From: Phycisphaerae bacterium
Lineage (GTDB): Bacteria > Planctomycetota > Phycisphaerae > Phycisphaerales > SM1A02
NCBI GenBank assembly: GCA_002690755.1
Contig: NZFT01000012.1
Coordinates: 5,443 to 15,423, forward strand
Reading direction: 5' to 3'
Length of the DNA stretch: 9,981 bases
A program made the translations under genes and the position numbers. Position 1 is the stretch's first letter, and each line of letters starts with the position of its first letter. Below the pieces are notes generated by a model that saw only the letters and a list, made by a program, of their open reading frames with translations, ran no database searches and was not told the origin of the DNA. Of this stretch, positions 1-7,311 are shown piece by piece.

Positions 1-1014
<1,014 letters not shown>

Positions 1015-1095
1015 TTCCCGAATTCACCCGGTGGTCGAACTCGGCCAGAAGCGGCGGGAGGGATGCCCGGACCGCAATCGGCGAGGTGGTGGCCG
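1015..1095. other. Intergenic spacer between convergent genes
   Basis: These 81 bases lie between the stop codons of SMC and the deacetylase-family gene. I looked for a bidirectional terminator. The only inverted repeat I found is CCGGACC (1067-1073) with GGTCCGG (1099-1105). It has a 25-base loop, its second arm lies in the deacetylase coding end, and no T-run follows. It is therefore not a convincing intrinsic terminator, and I see nothing else here. Confidence 0.4.
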
Positions 1096-1995
1096 TCAGG
1101 TCCGGAGGTCATGGACCGCGCGATGCGTCTCGGCGTGCAGATCGGCGGTGAGGGTCGGGGTCGCCGCGTATCCCCCGGAGAGCACCAGCGTCGTGGGGAC
1201 CCCGCGTTCGAACAACTCGCCGAGCACCCGATGTTCCCTCCGGCGCAGGCCGTCGCGGGTCATCGCCAGGCGTCCGTAGCGGTCCCCCACCACGACGTCC
1301 ACGCCCGAGAGGACGAAGACCAGGTCGGGGCGGGCCCGATCGATCACGTCGCTCAGGTGCTGCTCGAGGATCGTCAGGTATTCGAGGTCGCCGCAGTGGT
1401 CCGGGAGCGGGACGTCGAGATCGCTCGGGGGCTTCCGCATTGGAAAGTTCCGCGCCCCATGCATCGAGAACGTGAAGACCGAATCATCGCCGGCGAAGCA
1501 GAGGGCGTTGGCATTCCCCTGATGCACGTCGAGGTCGATGATCAACGCTCGCCGGATCTCCTCCTCCCGCTGCAGCACCCGGATCGCGATCGCGACGTCG
1601 TTGAGCACGCAGAATCCCTCGCCGTGATCGGGACAGGCATGGTGGGTGCCGCCCGCGAGATTTCCGCTCACCCCGTCCTCGAGGGATTGCCAGGCCGCGA
1701 GCACCGTGCCGCCCACCGCGAGCCGGGAACGGCGAACCAGGGCCGGCGACCATGGAAGGCCGAGCCGGCGTTCTTCGGCGGGTCCGAGCCCGCCCGTCTT
1801 CAGCCGTTGGAGATAGTCGTCGTGATGCGCGAGGCCGATCTCCGCCCACGGCGCCTCTTCAGGCGACATGATCGACTCCTCGCGGAGAATGCCCTCCTGG
1901 AGGAGGATCCGCCGGAGCGCCGAGAACTTCCGCATCGGAAAGGGATGGCCCTCGGGAAGCGGAATCTCGTAGTCGACGTGGAAGGCGCACCGCAT
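1096..1995 (-). CDS. Histone deacetylase-superfamily (class IV/HDAC11-like) amidohydrolase
   Basis: A 299-residue zinc-dependent deacetylase of the arginase/HDAC fold, presumably cytoplasmic. It would remove an acyl group from an amine, but the natural substrate (protein lysine, acetylpolyamine or a metabolite) cannot be told from sequence. Catalytic features are complete: tandem histidines H118-H119 in GGTHHA, zinc ligands D156 and H158 in IDLDVHQGNANA, third ligand D233 in SGVDVVVGD, and the transition-state tyrosine Y276 in SGGYA. The GEGFCVLNDVAIAI, GDRYGRLAMT and SGGY segments resemble eukaryotic HDAC11 and its bacterial relatives more than AcuC. The ATG at 1995 was chosen because MRCAFHVDYEIPLPEGHPFPM is the family's usual N-terminus. 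A longer reading from 2076 would overlap the upstream gene and adds nothing conserved. No clear Shine-Dalgarno is present, so translation may depend on the upstream dehydrogenase gene, which ends 16 bases away on the same strand. Confidence 0.93.
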   Translation of the reverse strand: MRCAFHVDYEIPLPEGHPFPMRKFSALRRILLQEGILREESIMSPEEAPWAEIGLAHHDDYLQRLKTGGLGPAEERRLGLPWSPALVRRSRLAVGGTVLAAWQSLEDGVSGNLAGGTHHACPDHGEGFCVLNDVAIAIRVLQREEEIRRALIIDLDVHQGNANALCFAGDDSVFTFSMHGARNFPMRKPPSDLDVPLPDHCGDLEYLTILEQHLSDVIDRARPDLVFVLSGVDVVVGDRYGRLAMTRDGLRRREHRVLGELFERGVPTTLVLSGGYAATPTLTADLHAETHRAVHDLRT

Positions 1996-2011
1996 CGTCG
2001 GAACCACGGGC

Positions 2012-3049
2012 TCAGCCGAGCCGACGCACGAGGGCGTCCGCGAACGCCTCGGTGCCCAGTGACCCCCCGAGGTCACCGGTCCGCTCGCCCTCCCCGACCG
2101 AGGCGTTGTAGGCGACCTTGATCCGGTCCGCCGCCACCCTGGCCGCCGCGTCGCCGGTCCGGGTCGCGATGTGGTTGAGCATCATCACACCACTCATGGT
2201 GATCGCCAGTGGATTCGCGAGTCCCTTGCCGGCAATGTCCGGTGCGGAGCCATGGACCGCTTCGAAGACCGCGTTGACCTCGCCGAAGTTGGCCCCGGGC
2301 GTGACGCCGAGTCCGCCGACGAACCCGGCGCACAGATCGCTCACCACGTCGCCGTAGAGATTCTCGCAGAGGAGGATGTCGAACTGGGTGGGATCCTGCA
2401 CCAGACGCATGCACGCCGCGTCGATGATCAATTCCTCGTACTCGAGGTCCTTGTAGTCGGCGTCGTGAATCTCCTTCGCGCATCGAATGAAGAGTCCGTC
2501 GCTCTTCTTCATGATGTTCGCCTTGTGGAACACCGTGATCTTCTTCCGGTCTCGACTGCGGGCGTATTCGAAGGCGAACTTCGCGATGCGGTAGGAAGCC
2601 CTCTCGGTGGCGACCTTGAGGCTGGTCACCACGCCGGGGGTGATCTCGTTCTCGATCCCCGCGTAAAGGCCCTCGGTGTTCTCGCGGACCACTACGAGAT
2701 CGACGTCCCGGTACCTCGTTCCGACACCTTCGATCGATCTCACCGGTCGAACCGCGCCGTAGAGGTCGAGGGTCTTCCGAAGCGCGACGTTCACCGAGGA
2801 GAATCCGCCGCCGATCGGCGTGGTGCACGGTCCCTTCAGGGCGACGCCGACCTGCTGGATCGCGTCGACCGTCTCCCCGGGAAGCAGGTCCGGGTGGCCG
2901 TTCTCCAGCGCCGCCACCCCGGCGTGGCACGGGATCCATTCGATGCTGGATCCACCGCCCTCGAGGGCCGCGTCGATGATGCGGCAGGCCGCTGAAGTGA
3001 CTTCGGGGCCGATGCCGTCGCCGGGAATGAGAACGGATCCGTGTTGCAC
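2012..3049 (-). CDS. icd: NAD-dependent isocitrate dehydrogenase
   Basis: A 345-residue member of the isocitrate/isopropylmalate dehydrogenase family. It is predicted to oxidise and decarboxylate isocitrate to 2-oxoglutarate in the TCA cycle, in the cytoplasm. Isocitrate rather than isopropylmalate is indicated by GGGFSSVNVALR, where S85 and N87 match the substrate-binding Ser and Asn of E. coli Icd, with R91, R101 and R122 as the arginine triad. VRENTEGLYAGIE supplies Y129. K176 (FHKANIMK) and D210, D234 and D238 (NLYGDVVSD) are the catalytic lysine and metal ligands. D271 in HGSAPDIAGK, where NADP enzymes carry Lys, argues for NAD, as in mitochondrial IDH3. The start is GTG at 3049, preceded by AGGAA seven bases upstream; an in-frame stop at 3167-3169 with no other start between limits alternatives. 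The N-terminus GSVLIPGDGIGPEV is the family's usual one. Homoisocitrate or tartrate dehydrogenase is a less likely alternative. Confidence 0.94.
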   Translation of the reverse strand: MQHGSVLIPGDGIGPEVTSAACRIIDAALEGGGSSIEWIPCHAGVAALENGHPDLLPGETVDAIQQVGVALKGPCTTPIGGGFSSVNVALRKTLDLYGAVRPVRSIEGVGTRYRDVDLVVVRENTEGLYAGIENEITPGVVTSLKVATERASYRIAKFAFEYARSRDRKKITVFHKANIMKKSDGLFIRCAKEIHDADYKDLEYEELIIDAACMRLVQDPTQFDILLCENLYGDVVSDLCAGFVGGLGVTPGANFGEVNAVFEAVHGSAPDIAGKGLANPLAITMSGVMMLNHIATRTGDAAARVAADRIKVAYNASVGEGERTGDLGGSLGTEAFADALVRRLG

Positions 3050-3180
3050 GCGTGGGTTCCTGCCGGGGTTGATGACGAACCCGAGGCCGGATCGCTTGGT
3101 GATCCTGGCACGCCTCGGGATATGGAGGATACGCGACCGACACCTCCCCCGGCGCGGGTCGGGTCCGCTAGGGTGTCCGA
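3050..3180. promoter_or_regulatory. Divergent promoter region
   Basis: These 131 bases separate the starts of the leftward isocitrate dehydrogenase and the rightward FAD oxidoreductase, so both promoters should lie here. The most AT-rich stretch is gatatggaggata at 3119-3131, a possible -10 area on either strand. On the plus strand TTGGTG (3096-3101) stands 17 bases before GATATG (3119-3124). Directly before the oxidoreductase ATG, TAGGGT (3169-3174) ends six bases upstream. This could be a -10 box of a leaderless transcript, or AGGGTG could act as a weak ribosome binding site. None of these boxes is strong; only the divergent arrangement is firm. Confidence 0.45.
3057..3061 (-). promoter_or_regulatory. 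Ribosome binding site for isocitrate dehydrogenase
   Basis: AGGAA on the minus strand, seven bases before the GTG start at 3049. It supports this unusual start codon. Part of it (GAA) lies inside a possible hairpin arm GAACCC that could pair with GGGTTC at 3077-3082. Confidence 0.6.
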
Positions 3181-4461
3181 ATGCCCGGATCGGACGGACA
3201 TCCCGTGGACCTTGCAGTGATCGGAGGCGGCATCGCCGGACTCTGGATCCTCGATGCGGCGGTCCGCGCCGGTCGAAACGCGATCCTCATCGAGGCGTTC
3301 GAGCTCGGGCACGGCCAGAGCGTCGCCGCCCAGGGCATCATCCACGGTGGTCTCAAATACACCCTCCGTGAACGAGACCTCGACGCCGCAGGCGCGATCG
3401 CGGACATGCCGGGCTTCTGGCGGGATCGTCACGAATCGATTGATGGACCGGGACCGGATCTTCGAGCGGCGCGGATGAGCGCACCCTGCACCTGGATGTG
3501 GCGGACCGATTCGCTGGCGTCCCGGCTCGGAATGCTGGGGGCGAAGGCCGCGCTGCGGACCCGGCCCGAGACGATTTCCGAAGCGGATCGCCCTCGCCTG
3601 CTTCGGAACGCCGCCGGCGCGGTGCTTCGGGTCGCCGAGCCGGTCTTCGACACCCGATCCGTCCTGCGGGCGATCGCCGATGCCCATCCGGGGCGGATCT
3701 TCGGCGTCGACGGGCCCGAGGGAATCGAATTCGCCTCCACCGGCGGCCGCGTGGAGCGAATGATCCTCCGGTCGGGCGACGCCGAGGTCGCGGTCCGTCC
3801 GACCGCGGTGGTGCTGGCCGCGGGCGTCGGAAACGAAGGTCTCCGCACCCGGCTCGGGCTCGACGCCGAGGTGGCTCAACGCCGCCCCCTCCACATGGGC
3901 CTGATCCGCGCCCGCACACTCCCCGAGTTCCACGGGCACTGCGTCGACGGCAACAAGACGCGGGTGACGATCACCAGCGGCCGGGACGAGGCGGGACGAA
4001 CGGTCTGGCAGCTTGGTGGAGACCTCGCGGAGCGCGGGGTGGAGCGTGACGGCGGTGCGCAGCGTCGCGCGGCGTACCGGGAACTTCGCGGCGTCCTTCC
4101 GGGACTCGATCTCGACGGAATCGAGGATCTGGAGTGGTCGTCGTACCGTGTGGACCGGGCGGAGCGACGCACGCGGGCGGGGCTGCGCCCCGACGACGCC
4201 GAAGTGATCCCGCTTCACGACGGGCGTCTGGTCACCGCCTGGCCGACCAAGTGGGCACTGGCGCCGCGACTCGCCGCGTCGGTGCTCGAGGCGACCGAAG
4301 CGATCACCGGATCCGGCAAGGGATCCGAGAAGGGATCCTCGACGTCCGTCGATCTCCCGGCGTCGTTCGAAACACTGCGGCGACCTGGAATCGCGGCCTT
4401 TCCGTGGGAGGAGCGATCATGGACGAGCCATCACGACGTCGTCTCGGCCGCACCGGTCTGA
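3181..4461 (+). CDS. FAD-dependent oxidoreductase (DAO / glycerol-3-phosphate dehydrogenase-like)
   Basis: A 426-residue flavoprotein with an N-terminal Rossmann FAD site (DLAVIGGGIAGLWIL, residues 10-24, then an acidic E38 that would contact the adenosine ribose). QGIIHGGLKY (51-60) matches the SxxxHGGxRY-type motif of GlpA/GlpD glycerol-3-phosphate dehydrogenases. VVLAAGVGNEG (210-220) is the second FAD-contact strand, and the C-terminal VTAWPTKWALAPRLAASV (351-368) the closing FAD segment. The sequence between is divergent, so the electron donor is unknown and I would not call it GlpD. A short GSGKGSEKGSS linker (377-387) precedes a tail that reads into the next gene: the last 43 bases overlap the aldo/keto reductase start, implying co-transcription and coupling. 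The start is the ATG at 3181, eight residues before the FAD strand. The ribosome binding site is weak or absent. Confidence 0.92.
   Translation: MPGSDGHPVDLAVIGGGIAGLWILDAAVRAGRNAILIEAFELGHGQSVAAQGIIHGGLKYTLRERDLDAAGAIADMPGFWRDRHESIDGPGPDLRAARMSAPCTWMWRTDSLASRLGMLGAKAALRTRPETISEADRPRLLRNAAGAVLRVAEPVFDTRSVLRAIADAHPGRIFGVDGPEGIEFASTGGRVERMILRSGDAEVAVRPTAVVLAAGVGNEGLRTRLGLDAEVAQRRPLHMGLIRARTLPEFHGHCVDGNKTRVTITSGRDEAGRTVWQLGGDLAERGVERDGGAQRRAAYRELRGVLPGLDLDGIEDLEWSSYRVDRAERRTRAGLRPDDAEVIPLHDGRLVTAWPTKWALAPRLAASVLEATEAITGSGKGSEKGSSTSVDLPASFETLRRPGIAAFPWEERSWTSHHDVVSAAPV
4406..4413 (+). promoter_or_regulatory. Strong ribosome binding site for the aldo/keto reductase
   Basis: GGGAGGAG lies five bases before the ATG at 4419, inside the end of the FAD oxidoreductase gene. 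It decides the start: the same frame is open further upstream to 4134, but that longer N-terminus is Arg/Gly-rich shadow sequence with no family match. Confidence 0.8.
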
Positions 4462-5204
4462 CGCCCGGTCCCATCGGATTCGGGGCCTTCAAGATCGGCC
4501 GGAACCAGGGTGCCAAGTACGAGCAGGCCTACGCACTCCCCGACGAGGACGCCTGTGGTCGTCTGCTCAACGCGGTGCTCGATCTCGGCATCGATCTCAT
4601 CGACACCGCCCCGGCGTATGGATCGAGTGAGGCGAGAATCGGGCGTCACCTCGCTTCACGACGGGAGGAGTTCATTCTCTCCACCAAGGTGGGTGAGACG
4701 TTCGAGGATGGCGTCGGGCGATTCGACTTCTCGGCCCCCGGAGTTCAAACGAGCGTCGAGAGAAGTCTCGATCGACTCGCCACCGACCGGCTGGATCTGG
4801 TGTTCGTCCATTCCAACGGCGACGATCTCGGCATCATCGAACGGACCGCGGTGCTGGAGACGCTGGTCGAACTCCGGGAACGAGGCGATCTCCGGTTCAT
4901 CGGTTTCAGCGGCAAGACCGTGAAGGGCCATCTGCGTGCGATCGAGTCCGGCGTGGTCGATTGCCTGATGGTCGAGTACCACCCGTTGGACGAACGTCAG
5001 TCGCCGGTGATCGAAGCCGCCTTGACCGCGGACGTAGGCATCGTCATCAAGAAGGGCCTCGCCTCCGGGCGGCTCGCCCCCGAAGAAGCGATCCCACGCT
5101 GTCTTGAGCCTTCCGGGGTTTCCTCGATGATCGTCGGATCACTGGCCGCGGCGCACCTCGAGCACGACCTCGCGATCGCGGCGGCGAGCCTCGCGCGGCG
5201 CTGA
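4419..5204 (+). CDS. Aldo/keto reductase family oxidoreductase
   Basis: A 261-residue cytoplasmic NAD(P)H-dependent aldehyde/ketone reductase of (beta/alpha)8-barrel type. The full catalytic tetrad is visible: D62 and Y67 (DTAPAYGSSE), K90 (STKVG) and H131 (VFVHSNGDD). RRLGRTGLTPGPIGFGAFKIG at the N-terminus is the usual first barrel strand. FIGFSGKT (160-167), MVEYHPLD and IVIKKGLASGRL (208-219) follow family order, and SSMIVGSLAAAHLEHDL (235-251) is the cofactor-phosphate-binding region near the C-terminus. It is shorter than the typical 290-330 residues and ends soon after that region, but no core element is missing. The physiological substrate is unknown. It overlaps the FAD oxidoreductase by 43 bases, so the two are probably made together and may act on related carbonyl/hydroxyl compounds (inference). 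Its stop is one base from the stop of the convergent gene. Confidence 0.94.
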   Translation: MDEPSRRRLGRTGLTPGPIGFGAFKIGRNQGAKYEQAYALPDEDACGRLLNAVLDLGIDLIDTAPAYGSSEARIGRHLASRREEFILSTKVGETFEDGVGRFDFSAPGVQTSVERSLDRLATDRLDLVFVHSNGDDLGIIERTAVLETLVELRERGDLRFIGFSGKTVKGHLRAIESGVVDCLMVEYHPLDERQSPVIEAALTADVGIVIKKGLASGRLAPEEAIPRCLEPSGVSSMIVGSLAAAHLEHDLAIAAASLARR

Positions 5205-5205
5205 G

Positions 5206-5718
5206 TCAGTCGGGCGAACCCTGGTCCGATTCCGGGGCCGAGCCGGGATCGACATCGCGGCCGCCGGGGCCGCCCGGTTTGAAGTGCTGGAGCATGTCGG
5301 GAAGGCGTCCCAGCGGAATGCACCATCCGCCTCGGAAGTCGTCGAAGAGGATGCCGAAGACGCCGACCCGCTGGAGCGGGACGATCCGGCGCACCGCCGA
5401 TTCCACCTTGAAGGAAAGGATCGAGGGCTTGTCGCCGATCGCGAGCACGCCATGCTTGCGGGCGTATTCGTCCGCGCGGCCCTTCGCCGTGAACGCCATC
5501 GCGTAGGGCTTCTCGTCGACGATCACCGCGAGTGGTTGAACGTTCGGGAACGCTCCGGTTCCCACGAAGTACCACCGCGGGAGCCCGAACGCCATCGCCC
5601 AGAGTTGATCGAGCACCGACGTGTCGGTCCGCCCCTCCACCGCGAGTTCGTCCATGCGGGTCGGAAGAAGATCGGCGGCGAGTCGAGCGGCTTCATTCGA
5701 TGCCTGTGGATCGGTCAT
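5206..5718 (-). CDS. Uncharacterised protein, possibly SseB-like, last gene of the secDF operon
   Basis: A 170-residue soluble protein with no signal peptide or membrane segment, which I do not firmly recognise. Residues 33-145 look like a folded alpha/beta domain: LWAMAFGLPRWYFVG, then PYAMAFTAKGRADEYARKHG (a strand followed by a helix), then GVFGILFDDFRGGWCIPLG near the end. The pattern of a strand, 'FT', an acidic/basic helix and a late 'GI...PL..L' segment loosely recalls the SseB N-terminal domain, but this is only a resemblance. The last 25 residues are Gly/Pro/Asp-rich and probably disordered. The ATG at 5718 overlaps the stop of the LysM gene as ATGA, so it is translationally coupled to it and shares the secDF transcript. 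No strong independent ribosome binding site is seen. Confidence 0.8.
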   Translation of the reverse strand: MTDPQASNEAARLAADLLPTRMDELAVEGRTDTSVLDQLWAMAFGLPRWYFVGTGAFPNVQPLAVIVDEKPYAMAFTAKGRADEYARKHGVLAIGDKPSILSFKVESAVRRIVPLQRVGVFGILFDDFRGGWCIPLGRLPDMLQHFKPGGPGGRDVDPGSAPESDQGSPD

Positions 5719-7208
5719 GGAATCCGAAGCTCCATGCCCACCATGAGTCGGGCGGGATCGTCACCGATCACCGCGCGATTCAGGTCGTGGATCTCCTCCC
5801 ACCGGGAGGCATTGCCGAGGTACTCCACCGCGATGTCGCTGAGCGTTTCGCCGGAGCGGACCACGTGGATCACCACCCCGGTCTCGGTCGGTTCGCCCCG
5901 CTGGATCGTCAGCGGGGTCTCCTTCGGAGGGAGCTTGATGACCTGCCCGATCTGCAGTCGGATCGGGTCCACGGTGGGATTCGCGATCGCGATGAGCGAC
6001 TGCTTTCGCGGGTCTCCGAACCAGTCGATGGCGATCCGTTCGAAGTTGTCGCCCGCCCGGATCGTGTAGCTGGTGTACGCCGACGCCGGAAGTTCGGCCG
6101 CGGATCGGCCCTGCAGGTCGTCCGCGTCCGATGACTCGTCGCCCTCGTCTTCGATCTCCTCGGGATCGGGCGTGCCGGGACGTCGCATCAGTTCGCCGCG
6201 GAGACGAGCGGCGATCCATCGAGCGTGTTCCAGATCGAATCCACCGTTCAGCCGGCCTCGATTCTGGATCGCCACCTCGAGCGGAGGCATCGAGACGACT
6301 TCGCCATCGACGATCCATGCCACGGTGCCACCCACCATCGCGAAACTCGCCTCGCGGACTTCATCGACCGCGTCGCTTTCGAGCAGAAAGGCCACCCGGG
6401 GTCGTCCTTCGTTGTTCTCGAAGGCATCCGCATCCGAGACGCGGCCATCGAGTCGAAGGCCGAGCAGATCGTCATCCCGGACCAGAAGGAATCGTCCTTC
6501 ATCGGTCGAGGTCGCGCGGATTCCGGTCACGATCCCCTGCAACTCGCCGTCGCCGCGAATCGAGCACCAGGTCGCGATCGGAACCCAGGCGGTTCCCGCC
6601 GGCCCGGCGGGCCGCGGATCGATCGAGGCGACGAGATTCGACCGCGCGATCTCGACGTCGATCGCCGGATCGTCGGGGGAGACGGCCTTGAGCAGATAGA
6701 TCCCCGAGGCACGAACGCCTTCGCTTCGTCCATACGACGGGGCGATCGGTTCGCTCGTTGAATCGACGGTTGAATCGACGGTTGTATCGATGGTTGAATC
6801 GAGGGTTGAATCGAGGGTGGAGTCGGGATCTGCATCGGTGACCGACGTCACCGGTGCGGTGTCCACGGCCACCGCCGTGATCACGGTCGAATCGACTTCG
6901 GTCGGTGCGTCCGAAGCGGAATCCGGTGCATCGACGGGCATCGGTGCGACCCTCTCCGGCTCCGCATCCGACGTCGAAGCGTCCGTGGCGTCCCCCACCG
7001 CCACGAAATCGGATCGGACGGGGTCCGGGCCCGCATCCGGTTCGGCGACCGGCCCGCGGTCGATCACCTCGTCGACTTCGAGCGCGGGATCACGCGTGAT
7101 GCTCGCGACTTCCGATCCGTCGGCGTCCTCGAGGTTCGCGAAGTAGAAGCCGATGGCGATGAACGCCACCAACAGCAGGGCCACGGTGAGTCGGAGTCCG
7201 CTGGTCAT
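5715..7208 (-). CDS. Membrane-anchored LysM protein with a SecD P1-head-like domain
   Basis: A 497-residue envelope protein. Residues 5-24 form one hydrophobic segment without a clear cleavage or lipobox site, so it is probably an N-terminal anchor with the rest in the periplasm. Residues 25-160 are an acidic Ala/Asp/Pro/Thr/Ser linker ending in a D-S-T-x tandem repeat (129-151). Residues 167-342 form a folded domain whose second half aligns without gaps to the P1 head of the neighbouring SecDF (GRPxVxF, then DGEV, then AIxxxG). After another acidic linker (343-375) come two LysM domains, about 379-428 (YTIRAGDNFERIAIDWFGD) and 445-497 (HVVRSGETLSDIAVEYLGN), which bind peptidoglycan glycan strands. 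The ATG at 7208 follows GGGAGG with seven-base spacing; the longer upstream open frame lacks conserved sequence. It lies 103 bases after secDF on the same strand. A role in tying Sec accessory function to the cell wall is inference. Confidence 0.92.
   Translation of the reverse strand: MTSGLRLTVALLLVAFIAIGFYFANLEDADGSEVASITRDPALEVDEVIDRGPVAEPDAGPDPVRSDFVAVGDATDASTSDAEPERVAPMPVDAPDSASDAPTEVDSTVITAVAVDTAPVTSVTDADPDSTLDSTLDSTIDTTVDSTVDSTSEPIAPSYGRSEGVRASGIYLLKAVSPDDPAIDVEIARSNLVASIDPRPAGPAGTAWVPIATWCSIRGDGELQGIVTGIRATSTDEGRFLLVRDDDLLGLRLDGRVSDADAFENNEGRPRVAFLLESDAVDEVREASFAMVGGTVAWIVDGEVVSMPPLEVAIQNRGRLNGGFDLEHARWIAARLRGELMRRPGTPDPEEIEDEGDESSDADDLQGRSAAELPASAYTSYTIRAGDNFERIAIDWFGDPRKQSLIAIANPTVDPIRLQIGQVIKLPPKETPLTIQRGEPTETGVVIHVVRSGETLSDIAVEYLGNASRWEEIHDLNRAVIGDDPARLMVGMELRIP
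6757..6828 (-). repeat. 12-base tandem repeat encoding D-S-T-x units
   Basis: Six consecutive 12-base units, read on the plus strand as gttgaatcgacg twice, gttgtatcgatg, gttgaatcgagg twice and a diverged gtggagtcggga. On the coding strand they encode about six D-S/T-T-hydrophobic tetrapeptides in the linker of the LysM protein. Units 1-2 and 4-5 are identical pairs, indicating recent slippage duplication. Copy number probably varies between strains. Confidence 0.9.
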
Positions 7209-7311
7209 TTGGAAGCCTCCCGTCTGCGCCGGCCCGCGTGGGTTCGGCCCATGGGTTCGTTTCGGATCCGACGAAGCGACGAATCCGAGATTCGGTTGCC
7301 TCCGACCGGCG
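7209..7311 (-). other. Spacer between secDF and the LysM gene
   Basis: A 103-base spacer inside the leftward operon. It holds a perfect 6-base inverted repeat with a 3-base loop, CGAATC (7280-7285) and GATTCG (7289-7294). An overlapping longer-loop pairing, TCGGAT (7262-7267) with ATCCGA (7283-7288), would compete with it. TGGGTTCG occurs twice directly (7239-7246 and 7252-7259). No T-run follows on the minus strand, so this is not a standard intrinsic terminator. It might be an RNA-processing or partial-attenuation element, or chance. Confidence 0.3.
7216..7221 (-). promoter_or_regulatory. Ribosome binding site for the LysM protein
   Basis: GGGAGG on the minus strand, seven bases before the ATG at 7208. 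It fixes this start against the upstream extension of the same open frame into the end of secDF. Confidence 0.8.

Noticed and set aside
1067..1105. Inverted repeat CCGGACC/GGTCCGG between SMC and the deacetylase gene as a terminator
   Set aside because: The loop is 25 bases, there is no T-run on either side, and one arm lies inside coding sequence. It could easily arise by chance at this GC content.
1063..2121. Long open frame on the plus strand opposite the deacetylase gene
   Set aside because: It is an antisense shadow in GC-rich sequence. It has no recognisable motif, while the minus strand encodes a protein with every HDAC catalytic residue.
2171..2995. 274-codon plus-strand open frame opposite isocitrate dehydrogenase
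   Set aside because: It is a complement-frame artefact of a well-conserved minus-strand gene, with no independent motif.
2836..4218. 460-codon minus-strand open frame opposite the FAD oxidoreductase
   Set aside because: It is Arg/Pro/Ala-rich without family motifs, runs across the divergent promoter and into the dehydrogenase gene in another frame, and lies opposite a clear flavoprotein.
4134..4418. N-terminal extension of the aldo/keto reductase
   Set aside because: It lies wholly inside the flavoprotein gene in another frame, with no conserved sequence. The ATG at 4419 has an excellent ribosome binding site and the family's usual N-terminus.
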